Assembly: GCA_003971905.1 (NCBI GenBank)
Contig: RSEE01000040.1
Location: 434,001-498,000, forward strand
DNA from: Moniliella sp. 'wahieum'
Taxonomy: Eukaryota; Basidiomycota; Moniliellomycetes; Moniliellales; Moniliellaceae
Direction: 5' to 3'
Length of the DNA: 64,000 bases
Each line of letters begins with the position of its first letter. Within the stretch, counting starts at the first letter, position 1. The notes beneath the pieces are model-generated. The model was not told where the DNA came from, searched no databases, and was given only the letters and a program-made list of their open reading frames with translations. Of the stretch, positions 1 to 12,753 are shown one piece after another. A program made the translations under genes and the position numbers.

Positions 1-2635
1 ATCATACATCATACATCATGCATCCTGGCCTGCCATACCCAGTGGCTCTAAGAGCCGCGGCGCCCCAGTACCAACATACTCGTTGCCTCAGCACGTCAGC
101 ACACTCAGCAGCGCCGCCAGAGCCTGAGCACACGGATCAACCTGATCGCGCTGATGCGTGACCGATCATCTGTGAGGCTCCTGCGCCAGCACCGAGAGCT
201 GCCCCGAGCCGCAGCAAACGGGGCGTTGGTGAATGGACAGCGCGGATAACGCGTTTAAACAAGGCTGGGATGTGTCATCGATCTCGGCGTCCTTGGTCGC
301 TACCTCCAGTGCATCATAGCTTCAGCCCCTCAGCGCTCAGCCTCCTCAACACTTCAAGGCAAAGCACCAGCCCCGTTGGACGTTGGGTGGGGCGGCGGCG
401 GCCACACATTCATTCGCCCAGGCACGCACTAATCCATTTGAGGTTCCAGATCACTGATCACATCACCGATTCCCACCGACTCGGGATCCAAAATCCACTG
501 GCCGCCTGACCGCGCATCGGTCACAAGCACTAGCCACTAGGTCATTAGCTTCACTTGACATATCACAATCACTCGTCACTAGATACTATCATATATCAAC
601 AGTCCCTAGTCCTTGGAGAATCGAGAATCGATAACCAGGAAATATTATTCTTTGGTTGCTGCTTTCAAATTGTACTAGCTTCACCCGCCCCACCGGTCGG
701 GTCACCGTCGTCATCCTCGCATGCATGACAGCGTGGAAGGGGTGGGTGATCAGTGACTGGTGATTGTAAAAACACACAGGTGCGAGACAGTGTCGGACTC
801 AGTACTCACTCACTAGGTACTCGACTCAGTACTCACTAATCATTAATCACTAGGCCTTACTCGTCACTTGGAGATCCAAACAGGCTGCGCCCCCTCGGTC
901 TTTCGGACGACGGATAGAAGTTGCTCCCCACTTCTTGTCTGAGGCTTGAGCAGCAGCTTGAGGCCTGAGGGCCTGAGGCCTTAGCCTAAGGCCCAAGGCC
1001 TGATTTGGCCACAATAGAGTGTGGGCACTGCGTGGGCCACCATCGGGTAGTGGCGGGCAAGTAGTGGCCTAGTGGCCGGTGACCACCTCTCTCAGATCAA
1101 TATCATCGTCATCAATCATCGCGGCCACGGGAAATGACGAACTCAAAGCTTATTAAGCCTTTAAGGTTTTAAGCTTTAAGCATTAAGCTTCTAGAGCGTC
1201 GAGGTTGAGCTCCAACGTGCAGCGTCAGCCCCTCAGCGCCCAGCGCCCAGCGCCCAGCCAAAATAGTAGCAAGAGACTGCCCACGCCAACAAGCGTGGCT
1301 GCAAAGCGAGAGGGACTGGCAGGCTTCCATGATACATGTGCATGACTAGCATGCTTGTGACATGCGACGTGTGACATGTGCCCGTGGCCGGTTGACAGCG
1401 ACCAGGCCCCAACGGACGTAGAGGGACAGATGGCAGCGGGAATGCGCTGCGTATGATCGATGATGGAGAGCTAGGCAAAAGTGGGCGGTGGAAGGGGTTA
1501 CACATGGAGAGGGCTTCGGGGATGCGATACCCTGCAGGGAGCATGCCAGCTCTGCATTAAGACTACAGCAGGCGCCGTGGGCTACTGTGGGGGGTGGCGG
1601 CTGCAGTTTGCAAAAACACGAACGTCGCGGCGAGGGCAGGGCTACCAGCAACAAGCCACACAGAGAGACAAGAAAGCGGTCGTATACGTACGGGGTGGTT
1701 TTCGCACTGTATGTACCGCAGGTCCCCTGGCATCGTCGTCGTTCTACACGGCGCACACACCCTTCTCGACATACGTATCACTCTTCTCGCACTTATAAGC
1801 ACTTGAGCGCTAAGCCTGGTTGCGGTTGCCGTCGAACGTTGAACGTTAAACGTTAAACACGCTGAACGTTGAGTACGTTGAGCGCAGAGCGGCGCTCAGG
1901 AGAACTATCGCAGAGGCCGATTATCGATTAGCGAGAGATCGATTACATTTTCCACGTCCGAAGCCAGAAAAAACAGGGCAGGAAGAAGGGCAGAGGGTCG
2001 CCTGTGGGGCGGTCGACAGACCAAGCGCTGCTCCTGCCACTTTTCTGTAACGTAACGAGTATGTAAAACGGGCAACGCGGAACGGGAATCCAGCCACTAG
2101 GCCACTGAGTACTGAGCAGTGAGTACGAGGGTCGCAAGTACTGGCAGTGTAATACGTGCCTGAGCGCCCGAGCGCGGCCGAGCGGGGCTGAGCCGCTGAC
2201 GCTGACCCCTTCCCCACCTCAGCGCCTCAGCGCCTCAGCGCGTTCAACGTTCAACTGAACATTCACACGTTCGCATGCTCTCATCAGACGGCTCCAGCGA
2301 CAGCCGCTGCATCCCTGCTGGACGACAACAAGCAGGCTGGAACAGCTGTGGCTGGCTCTGACCCAGTTGCAACTGCGGTGAACGCGAGCCGGGTATATAG
2401 ATCCAGTCGACGCTCGCCTTGCCCCGTCGCGCTTCCCCCCCGTTCCGATCCCGTCTTGGCCTCCTTCCTCCCCACACAACCACCAAGCCGTGGTGCTCTG
2501 GCACCCGTACCCTCGCTTTCCGTCCGCACCCCGACGCACACTCGCCCATCCCACCACACTTATCCTCTTGCCACCGTCTCACTCCATCCCCCGCTGTCAA
2601 TTCCTTCTGCCTCCGCTTCCGCTCGACCGTCAGCG
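1..2635. repeat. Intergenic region rich in iterated short palindromic words
   Basis: I see no convincing gene here. The stretch is built from successive patches, each iterating its own short, often palindromic word. ATGCATC-type words occur at 1-25, CACTAG words around 525-580 and 800-860, and GTACT/ACTCAGT words around 795-840. AGGCCT/CCTGAGG words run at about 945-1005, AAGCTT/TTAAG words at about 1145-1195, and GAACGTT words at about 1833-1882 and 2240-2260. Short open frames in the region have no recognisable domain. The same word families recur between genes elsewhere in the window. Confidence 0.7.
2394..2400 (+). promoter_or_regulatory. TATA-like element upstream of the HMG-box gene
   Basis: TATATAG lies about 240 bp before the proposed ATG at 2636. 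It is followed by a pyrimidine-rich leader typical of fungal promoters. This is only a motif match in a plausible place. Confidence 0.35.
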
Positions 2636-4176
2636 ATGATGAGCACCTTACCCATCGCATCGCCCACCCCGTTTCACCCCCTGATGGGTATGTCGCCGTA
2701 TCTGCCTGTCTCTTTTTTTGGTGACGGCCTCCGCTGTTTCCCGTGCATGACTAACTCTCTTCATTCTAGCTGCCTCCCTCTCGCTCACACGCCACCACAC
2801 GACGCCCCCTCCTCTACCACCCCAAGCCCTTTGTTGGATGGCCCGCCGGGTTTCAGGCAATCATCCGTTGCTTGTACGCCCCGTCGCCTGCCGATACGAC
2901 CGACAGCAAGGCCTCGCGTTGCGATGAGGGGGACGAGTGGGCGCCTCGGCCGCCGAATGCGTGGATCTTGTATCGGAGCGATAAGACCAGGAGCTCAAGC
3001 GGCCATGAACTCTAACCCTCATCTAGCCAGCATGAGCAGCCGGCAGCGGCAGGCTGAGATGTCCGCGCCGATCTCGGTGTTGTGGAAGAACGAGAGCAAG
3101 AGCATCAGGAGAACTATACGCGCCGTGCTGAACAGGAGCGCAAGGAGCACCGACGTCGGTATCCGGTATGTTGCTTTCGTTTTGCTTTTGCAACGGATGA
3201 CTGACACGGCAATTGTTTCGCGGAACTACAAGTACCGTCCCAAGCGCCGGTCGGGCGAGGCAAAGGGGAGCATGTTGAGGGCCCGGCGGCACAGCTCGTT
3301 TGATCCGTTCCAGCTCTCGAGCGACGGAGAGTCAAGGTTACGGTCGGCGATGGGTTCGACTCGCGTGCCTCGTTTGCGGGATACACCTCCACCACCCTGC
3401 CTTCAGCCGCAAGTGGGATGCTCCCCACCTACCCTCTTTCCCACCGATCGAGTGAGGCATTCTACTTGCCGTCCACCTCGGTCGGCACCCAGGCCCCATC
3501 GCCGGCAGTAGCTGGGGATTCGAAGCCCGCTTCACAACACCTGCCCGGCTCAACCCCAACCCCTCTATTCTCGGCGCACTCATTCCCCGGCCCCGTCGCA
3601 TTCCTACTCTACCGACCTCACGCTTCGGCCGGGTTTTGGCGCCCGGCTCTGCTAGCTTCAGCTCTGCCCTTTCCACGCCAGCGCTTTCTCAGCCCTCTCC
3701 TCCTTCTCGAACCGATTCCATTTGGAAACCCGGTATACTTTTCCGATTTTGACGGTCCCAACTTCCTTCCAGTGTTGAACGCGGTGGGCGTAGCCACGGA
3801 AGCCAATGGGACGGGTGAACCGGCTGTGGCGGACATGCCACCGCACACAAGCATGGCAGCTCCCCCTCTCTTCTCTGTCTCGCCCACGTCCCGCCCGCAC
3901 CCAGCTCCTCAAAGTGGGCTGCCTCTCGCGCCGCACCTTGGTAGCGCCCGTCTCTCCTGTCTCGCACCCTGGGATATGGAACCAGGCAAGCCTGCCATTC
4001 TCGCCCCAACGCGGCACGCGAGCCGGCCCCGATTCCTGAGTGGCACAGGCTCTCGCCCGTCTCCCTGCACCCTCACTTGCCCCAAGCTGTGCTTCGCCTC
4101 CCCTCTTCCCTCTTCCCGGCCGGGCTCGTCGGCTTGTCCGACCATCCGAACCACGACGGGCCCCGGGCTATATTGA
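2636..4176 (+). CDS. HMG-box transcription factor (MATA_HMG / Ste11-Prf1-like class)
   Basis: Probable sequence-specific nuclear DNA-binding protein. The HMG box runs from about 2941 to 3270. It opens with APRPPNAWILYRSDK, continues with RQRQAEMSAPISVLWKNES and ENYTRRAEQERKEHRRRYP, and ends with YKYRPKR after an intron. This is the layout of the fungal mating-type/pheromone-response HMG family (Ste11, Prf1, Rop1). The first exon (start MMSTLPIASPTPFHP) ends at 2686, followed by an intron at about 2687-2769 with a CTAAC branch site and TTCTAG acceptor. A second intron starts near 3166 inside the box, a common position in the family. Two one-base frame breaks lie inside the box and look like sequence errors. 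The part after 3270 is Pro/Ser-rich and switches frame, so the 3' end is uncertain. No homeodomain or pheromone-receptor gene is nearby, so a MAT locus is not implied. Confidence 0.7.
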
Positions 4177-7100
4177 GGCTACCTCCCCCCCTCATCTCAT
4201 CTCTCCTCTTCGCCCCTCCCGCGTAGTTCGTCTTTCTAGCTTTCAATTGGCTTGCTCTCACGAGCCTCTGGTCCCGTTTTATCCTCACCCTTCTTTGCTT
4301 CCGTTAATGTCCTCTCGTCCCCGTGTTCGCTTCCTTCCCTTCATTCACACGTACTTCCCCACTGCTAATTAAATGCTAGGCTTAGGCTCGGTTCACTGGG
4401 ATTAATGTATTCGCTTTGCATCGCTTGCTCTTCTTTTCTCGTCGTGCTCTTCCCCCCTGCACACCTATAGGCGCACATACACAAAACGGCTGGACATTGG
4501 TAGGTGCACCGGAAGAACTGCGTTGGGCCACTCCCATCTTCGGCGTGGAGGCTTGTGGCGATCTGGTGTCAAGGTCTGAAGCCGGTGCCCACTGAGTGTT
4601 GACTAGACGTGCTATGCCCTTGGCCCACTGGATTACCGGGCCATGGGACAGTACCTTGGCTCCCGACTTTGCTCGGTACCCAATAGGGGGTAGGAAATCT
4701 CTCCTGGAGAAAGGCACGAATCTGGCTCTCGTCCCCATCATTAGTACCCACGAGACCCTGGTTCCGTCCCGGCATAACGCGCAACCTGAAAAATCCCATT
4801 TGAACACCCCGTTGCGCACATCCTTGACGGCTCCAACGACCCACGCCTTATTGACGGCAGGGGCATGCGCCGAGAGTCCCGGGTGGAGCTTGAAGGTTCG
4901 TCCGTGGGTCTGGCGAGCTGGGTGGGTGATACGGGAAAATCGGAATCCGATGCAGGACAATGGGAAGACGCATTCAACCACAAGGAAAAGTGAGTAAATG
5001 GACTAGCCATCGTTGGTTAGACTGTAATCCCACTCGGGAAGGAGGGCAAGGGGCACGACGGGCAACAGAGTAAGTATAGGAGGGGGTGCAACAAGGCCCG
5101 CTACTCTTTCCCATCTATTTTTTTGAGACGGGAGGTGCGGTGGATGGAGCGCGGTGCCGGTGGAACGTCAGAAGCGACCCTTCTTCCTTGTGCGCAACGA
5201 CAGCCTTTATTTGCCTCGACGGGGAAATCGCTTGGCCCACCTGCATTCAAACCAGGCCACGATCCTCATTGCGCATGGACAGTCAAAGAGCGCAGAGAAG
5301 CCATCCCTGTTCTCGATTCTTGTTTTGCCTCATGCTTCTTACCTTTCGTCGCTCCACTTCCATGACCTTCCATTCACCCCCCCGTATCCTGGTACAAACG
5401 CATACGCATGCACACAACGAGTGAAGAGAACCACCTCCGGCCATTCACATGTTGGCTTGGCGAGAGCGCCGGTCGCGCAGAAAAGACACGTCGGCTGAGC
5501 GCCTTCAAGCTTTTTGTTTGCCATCTGCTCACTCCAAGGGGCAAGGCCAAGTGGCACAGAGTGAGCGGAACGCAGCTAGAAACGGTGTAGCCCAGTCAGG
5601 CGCTCGAACGCCCTCGCACTTCGTCGTCACCGTGGGCCAAGATTGGCAAAGGTAGAGGCATGGGCCGATACACTGATGGACGCCCACTCTCACGGGCCCA
5701 AGCCATTGTGGTGCAAGGCGGTGGGCGGTTCCGGGCTTGCGGTAGCCGTCGCCCTGCGCGGAAGCACCGACGCTCTCACGGCAAGAGAAGCCGACAAGGC
5801 CGTGCGGGATTGAGTAAAGAAACCAGCCGGAGTTCTCGCTGGGCTGCTTCAATCGAGTACGCATTGCCCCTGCGTGCCAAGAACACCCCCCTCAGCGCAA
5901 GAGCTAACGCGCTGCGTGCCACCTTGATCAGTGCTGCACCCTGGATCACCACAAACACCTGCTCCGGCCAAGAGGGGTTAGCTCTTCTTGTTCTGGATCC
6001 ATGGCTAAGGTGGAACACGGAGACGCATGCATTATTGTTATCTCGATTGGGTGGAGCTGCTACTCTTCACTGGAACGTGCAGCACACCCAGCGCCACCGC
6101 ATCGCCCGCACTCAGCAACAGTTTCTCAAACCCATACGTTTGGCCCGGGAGGGTACGCGGGTTCACCTGCAACGACGTACACGCAAGCGTCCATTCAACT
6201 TCTTGATTCACCTCTGGGCCCCACACCAGTTGCACCCTCTCCGTTGTCTCCTCCATCTATCCTCCGCCGTGACGTTGTCCGCTGTCGGATCCAGCTCCAC
6301 CAACCCAGCCTCTTCTTGCTCTTCCTTACCGGGAAGACTTTTCTGTCGATTGGCATCAGTCTTGGTGTTTGCATGCGTCCCTGTAACCAGTCCAGCCGAG
6401 TTGAGTTGCCGCGCTGGAAGTTTTGTTGCCCTTGTTGAAATGCAACCGGGAAAAGGCGCCTCCGCTCTTGGCGCGGTTGACGCGGTACCCTGGTTCGAGT
6501 GTCGGCTCGGGCACACCACTGCCACCTCCCTCTTCCCCTTTCCCAGGCTCAGACGACCGTATTCCGTCCATTTGCCGCGCCACCATACTAGCGGCTTGAT
6601 CCGGTGCCGCGTTACCCGTTGCAGCAGCCGTCCCTTCTCGCTCTTCTGTCCTTGCTCACGCATTCACATGCTCCTCTTTCAATTTGCTTCCCCTCTCCAT
6701 GCACGCCTCCTTCCCGCCGGCAACACCTTCCTTTTCATGTTCCCGTCCCATAGCGCGTGGAGGGGGGATATATTGGGCTTGGGAAACGGAACAACTTGTC
6801 GAAGAGTTCGACCGTCCAACTTAGTGTTGAGGCGTGCGCGCGCAGCAAGGAGCAATTCGGCCCGCTTGGGTCTTGCGTTGCTCCGAGGGTTGGGCATCGA
6901 CAGTCGACATTGCGGCACTATAGGTTCCGTTTCCGAAGCGGGAGAGGCCAAGACGAAGGTGAAGTCTTGTTTTTACCGCGCTTTTGCTCTTCAGCGCCGC
7001 GTAGCCGTGGCCGTGGGTACGTACGGGCGAGCACGAGAGCGAAAGGAACCAGGTGTGGCTATGATTTCGGGCGACCCAAGGCTGACGCTACATGGTCACA

Positions 7101-7734
7101 CTGTCAGCCTCATCTTTGTCCTTATCCTCATCCTCCTCAGCTTCCACCTCGGTCAGCCAGCTGTAGTTGCCCTGTTGGGGCTCGCGGCGCATGCGGTGCG
7201 AGGGCGGGCCGGGCGGGCCGGGAACAGGCGGGCCAAGGGGCGGGAGCGACCGTCGCTGGTGACATGTGCACACCTATCCTGTGTAGGTGCGGCTTCCAAC
7301 ACTGTGCTCGTAGGAGCGCGGGGCGGCCATGGCACGCTAGAGGCGGGGGCGATGGGGGCCGAGGAGCGGCGCGTGCGATTCCCGACGCGACTGCGTTGGC
7401 GTTCCAGAAGCCCCTGTGCGCCGTTGCGCTCCAGCTAGTTCAGCCAGATCATGTCGATGATGCAATGTTGACGTTGAACGTTGAAATTTGGAATGGCACC
7501 CCAGCGTGTCATATGCCAAGCTCCACACTGCTCATCCGCGGAGACCTCAACCCTAGCCCTGATCGCCTGGGGCATGTTCAAGCTCAAAGATCACAGGTTA
7601 CCGGTTACGTCACATACCTCGCCTGCCTCTGCCCTACTCGCTGTCGCCTAGGTAGATTAGATTGGCGAGGACTGAGTGGAAAAATAACGGATGGGTTGAT
7701 TCCGGGCAATAACATCCAGCGCCACGCGGCTGGC
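4177..7734. other. 3.5 kb with no recognised gene
   Basis: The region has a pyrimidine-rich stretch (4180-4375) and open frames on both strands, including a 592-codon frame at 5660-7438 (+) and a 199-codon frame at 4382-4981 (-). I recognise no domain in any of them. Composition is GC-rich, and equally long frames run antisense to proven genes in this window, so length alone is not evidence. The region could hold the disordered C-terminus of the upstream HMG protein or an unrelated hypothetical gene. GACGTTGAACGTTGAA, one of the recurring intergenic words, lies near 7468. Confidence 0.4.
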
Positions 7735-9616
<1,882 letters not shown>

Positions 9617-10392
9617 GGCAGGCAGAGCGCAGGGGAAGGAGAGGGGGTAGGGGTGGTGGGGTTTGCTCGCTCGCCGGCCAACATGCGCCAGCGCTCCCCT
9701 GGACAGCGAGGCCGCCCGCCTGCTTTCGACTCCTGCCGCGTACGTAATCACGCCATGCTGATTCGCCCGCGGGAATTGAACGTTGCAAGGGAGGTTGTTC
9801 AATTGGTACACGGCTGCCCATGTGGTGCTGGGTCGACGCACGGAGGCTGCGAGGGTGGGCCAGGCATCATGCATCATGCATCGGTTGAGGAGGCGGATGT
9901 GCTGGGTCGGTGCAACGGCCACTGTCCGCGCCGAAGAGCGGCGTGCGATTCCGCCCTGGGGTGAGGCGGCGGAGCGGATGGGCGGCAGGCGGGATGGAAT
10001 CGGAGAGCAGCAACCCTCACACTCGATGATGCGCCGCCAGCCCAACCCTACCACCATGGCCGCCACCCCACGACGAGCCGCCGCCGCCGCCGCTGCCTGC
10101 GCCCGCTCCAGCACCCGCGGAGGCACCCGCACCACCCCCGACCCCCAGCCCGCCATGTGCCCCCGCCCGCGCCCCCCATCGACAACGAGCCCCAGGGCGC
10201 GCCAGACGCCCCGCCGCCGACGACGCTCACCAGCCCGTCCCTGCCGTTCCCTCGGTCGGCCGCCCGCCGAGGCGCCCTCTGCCGTGACCCCCGACATATG
10301 CCCCCGAGCCTGATGTGCACCACATGTCCCACCCGGCCATGAGGAGCAGCCCCCCCAGCCCGCCGCAGCAGCAGCCCCCCGTATGACCTGAC
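9617..10392. promoter_or_regulatory. Divergent intergenic region between VMA1 and the telobox Myb gene
   Basis: This is a GC-rich spacer between two divergent starts. It contains a TTGAACGTT word near 9776, an ATGCATCATGCATC-type word near 9868 and a run of CCG/GCC triplets near 10078. Long open frames cross it on both strands, but none has a domain and they look like by-products of GC content. It presumably holds both promoters. Confidence 0.45.
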
Positions 10393-12172
10393 ATGCAGAT
10401 GCAGTTGGCCGTTGCAGCTGCGGCTGCAGCCGCCGTGGACCCGCAGCGCGACGCGTCGGCTGGGGAGCGGGTGGATGTGCACGACGCAGCACAGGCACCT
10501 ACGTCCTGGGGCTATCCGCCTGGCTTTGATGTGCTTCAAGCTGGAATTGTGCCGTACACCCAGACGGCGGCAGCGTCGATGGCAGTCAAGACGGACCCGA
10601 GCAACGGCCGTCACTCTACAACACTGGCGGTAATGCCACCGGACGCAAGGCCTGGCTTCCCGAGGAGACAGCCGAACTCATGTCGTCCTTGTACGAGATC
10701 TGCAGCTTCAAGCAGGAGTACAATGGGATCCAGCCGTATGCGATTGTGCTCCGGTGGCATGGTGTCCATGGTGAGCGTTCCACCATTCTGGCCAACCGCA
10801 ACAATATGCAGCTTAAGGACAAGTCGCGCAATGAGCTCCTCCGCCTCAAGCGCGCCAACGAACCCATCCGTTCTGGAAGAACTTGCTGCACAAGACCCTG
10901 TGGGTGCGTGCTTCACTTTTCTGTTTTTTTTTTCATCCGTATCACTGACCTGTTCCGGCCGGGCAGAATGACGAGGCGGAAGGAATCGTCGTGGAACCCA
11001 ACCCGCCCGTGCCGCCCATCGACCAAGCCCTGGGGCACGGCTGGGTACCAAGTGATTTTGGTGGTGGCCATGGCGATATGCGAGGCATGCCTGGTACGCG
11101 GTCTCGTGCGGCCGAGTAGGCGCAGCGTCTAGGAAGGTGCGCCGGTCCCGCCGCCCGAGGATGAGAGGAGGAGGAGGGGATGGAACAGGGGATCGATCCG
11201 CATGCCCAGGCCCAGGCTGCGTTGGCCCAGCTCGTGCCTCCTCCGCCGCCTGTGGCGGGATTGACGGCTCAGCAGCACAGCCAAGCCATGGAAGCCGCTG
11301 CCCAAGCCACTCATGACGCCGAGGGGGGAAAACGAAGGAGCAAGAAGCGCAAGGATGCCCAGGCGGAAGCGATTGCCGCCGCCGCGGCTGCGATGGGTGG
11401 GGGTGGGGACGAAGAGGCGAACGCGCTGCGGCGGGCACCAGTTGGAGGCGCAGGCAGCTACCGCCTCGGCGGCCGCCGCGCAGCTGCACATGCAGGCCCA
11501 GCAAGCCGCTGCCACCTACACTGCCGCGGTCAACCAGCAACAACAGGCCGGCAAACGTTCGGGCAGTTCGCAACGCAGGTCTAATGCCAAGATCTCTTCC
11601 CTCATGCGGCGGCACACCAGACGGCCCAGGCGGCGGCCCAGGCTAGTATTCATGCCTGGCACTTGCACATGCAGCGATTCCTTCCGGACCAGGCACAGGC
11701 CCAGGCGGCGGCAGCGCAAGCCGCGCAAGCGGCGCAAGCGGCGGGCCATGCGGCTCCTCCTGGGATGGACATGGCTCATCTTCAGTCGCAAATGCAGCAG
11801 TACGCAGCGCATGCGCAAGCCCAGCAAGTTGCCTACCAACATGCCGCTGCCCCGGCAGAGCCATTCGAAGTTCCCAAGAAGAAGCGAAAGAACAAGCCAT
11901 CGGATCCTATCGAAGGGCCGGAGGGTGACGGTCCCCGCCCCCAGCACCCGCTCCCACGCTGTCGGGACAGGATGCAGCCACGCACGCGGCGAACCAGGCA
12001 CTGCAGTCGCTTGAAAATGGGGCTTGGAACTTGCCCTCTCGTCCCGAATTCCACTGATGCGCCGGCCGATTTGGCTCCTTCCGCCGATCCCGCCGCCGGC
12101 ATGGCCACAAGCAGCGAGCCGCAACCCGAAGCTGTGGCCGCCCATACCCCCTCTTCGGGCCCGGGCGTCTAG
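10393..12172 (+). CDS. Telobox-type Myb/SANT DNA-binding protein (Tbf1/TRF-like)
   Basis: Likely nuclear double-stranded DNA-binding protein. A Myb repeat spans about 10640-10903. It starts GRKAWLPEETAELMSSLYE and ends with NRNNMQLKDKSRNELLRLK. The LKDKxRN element is the telobox signature of TRF1/TRF2, Taz1 and Tbf1 Myb domains (consensus VDLKDKWRN). The next segment, NEPIPFWKNLLHKTLW, is followed by an intron at 10904-10966 (GTGCGT donor, CAG acceptor). The long C-terminal part is Ala/Gln-rich (HMQRFLPDQAQAQAAAAQ, 11663 onward) with a basic patch KKKRKNKPSD that could be a nuclear signal. The start at 10393 (MQMQLAVAAAAA) is a choice of the first upstream ATG. Several frame shifts interrupt the gene. 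Telomere binding versus promoter binding (Tbf1-like) cannot be decided from the sequence. Confidence 0.68.
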
Positions 12173-12753
12173 TGTGATGTCCACGCGCTGCGAACCTAAG
12201 TAGTGAGAGTGTACTGCTTGGATTTCTCCTCCTTTCGCTGCCAGAAAAGATCTATGTGTATCGTTTCCTCCTGCCTGCTTTTAGTTTTCCACCAAACTCT
12301 TCTCTCCCGGCGAACGAGCCGTATGTGGTAGTTTTGCTCCAGCACGTAAGGCAGATTCTGACGAACGGGTGGCTGCATCGCTGCTCATCTCGAATGCAGC
12401 GGTCCTGCTTCTTCTGCGCACACGCGCTCTCCTCTCCATCTCGACTCCTGTGGCCCAGCTGTAGAACACCAGGTCACGTCCGTTGTGCTGCCAGCCCATG
12501 GAAGTAAGCCCTCCAGACCGTGGCGAATAATAGAACTGGTAGATGGCCGCTCAGGTGGGGGGAACGCAGTGCAACCCACCCGGGATGTGCATCACTCATA
12601 AGTCTTCGTGGCCCGGCCGGAGCATCCTCATGCTCACGACTCGCCCCCTTCCAGCGCCCTCTCGGACATCTTGTGCACCCTCCCTGCTGGGCCACGCATT
12701 GTCCGCCCCCGTAATAGCCCTGGCGTCCCGCTGCGACGCTCTCTTGCGCACTC
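12173..12753. other. Convergent 3' intergenic region
   Basis: This spacer lies between the 3' ends of the telobox gene and DNM1. I see no gene or repeat. It should hold the two polyadenylation regions, but no clear signal stands out. Confidence 0.4.
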
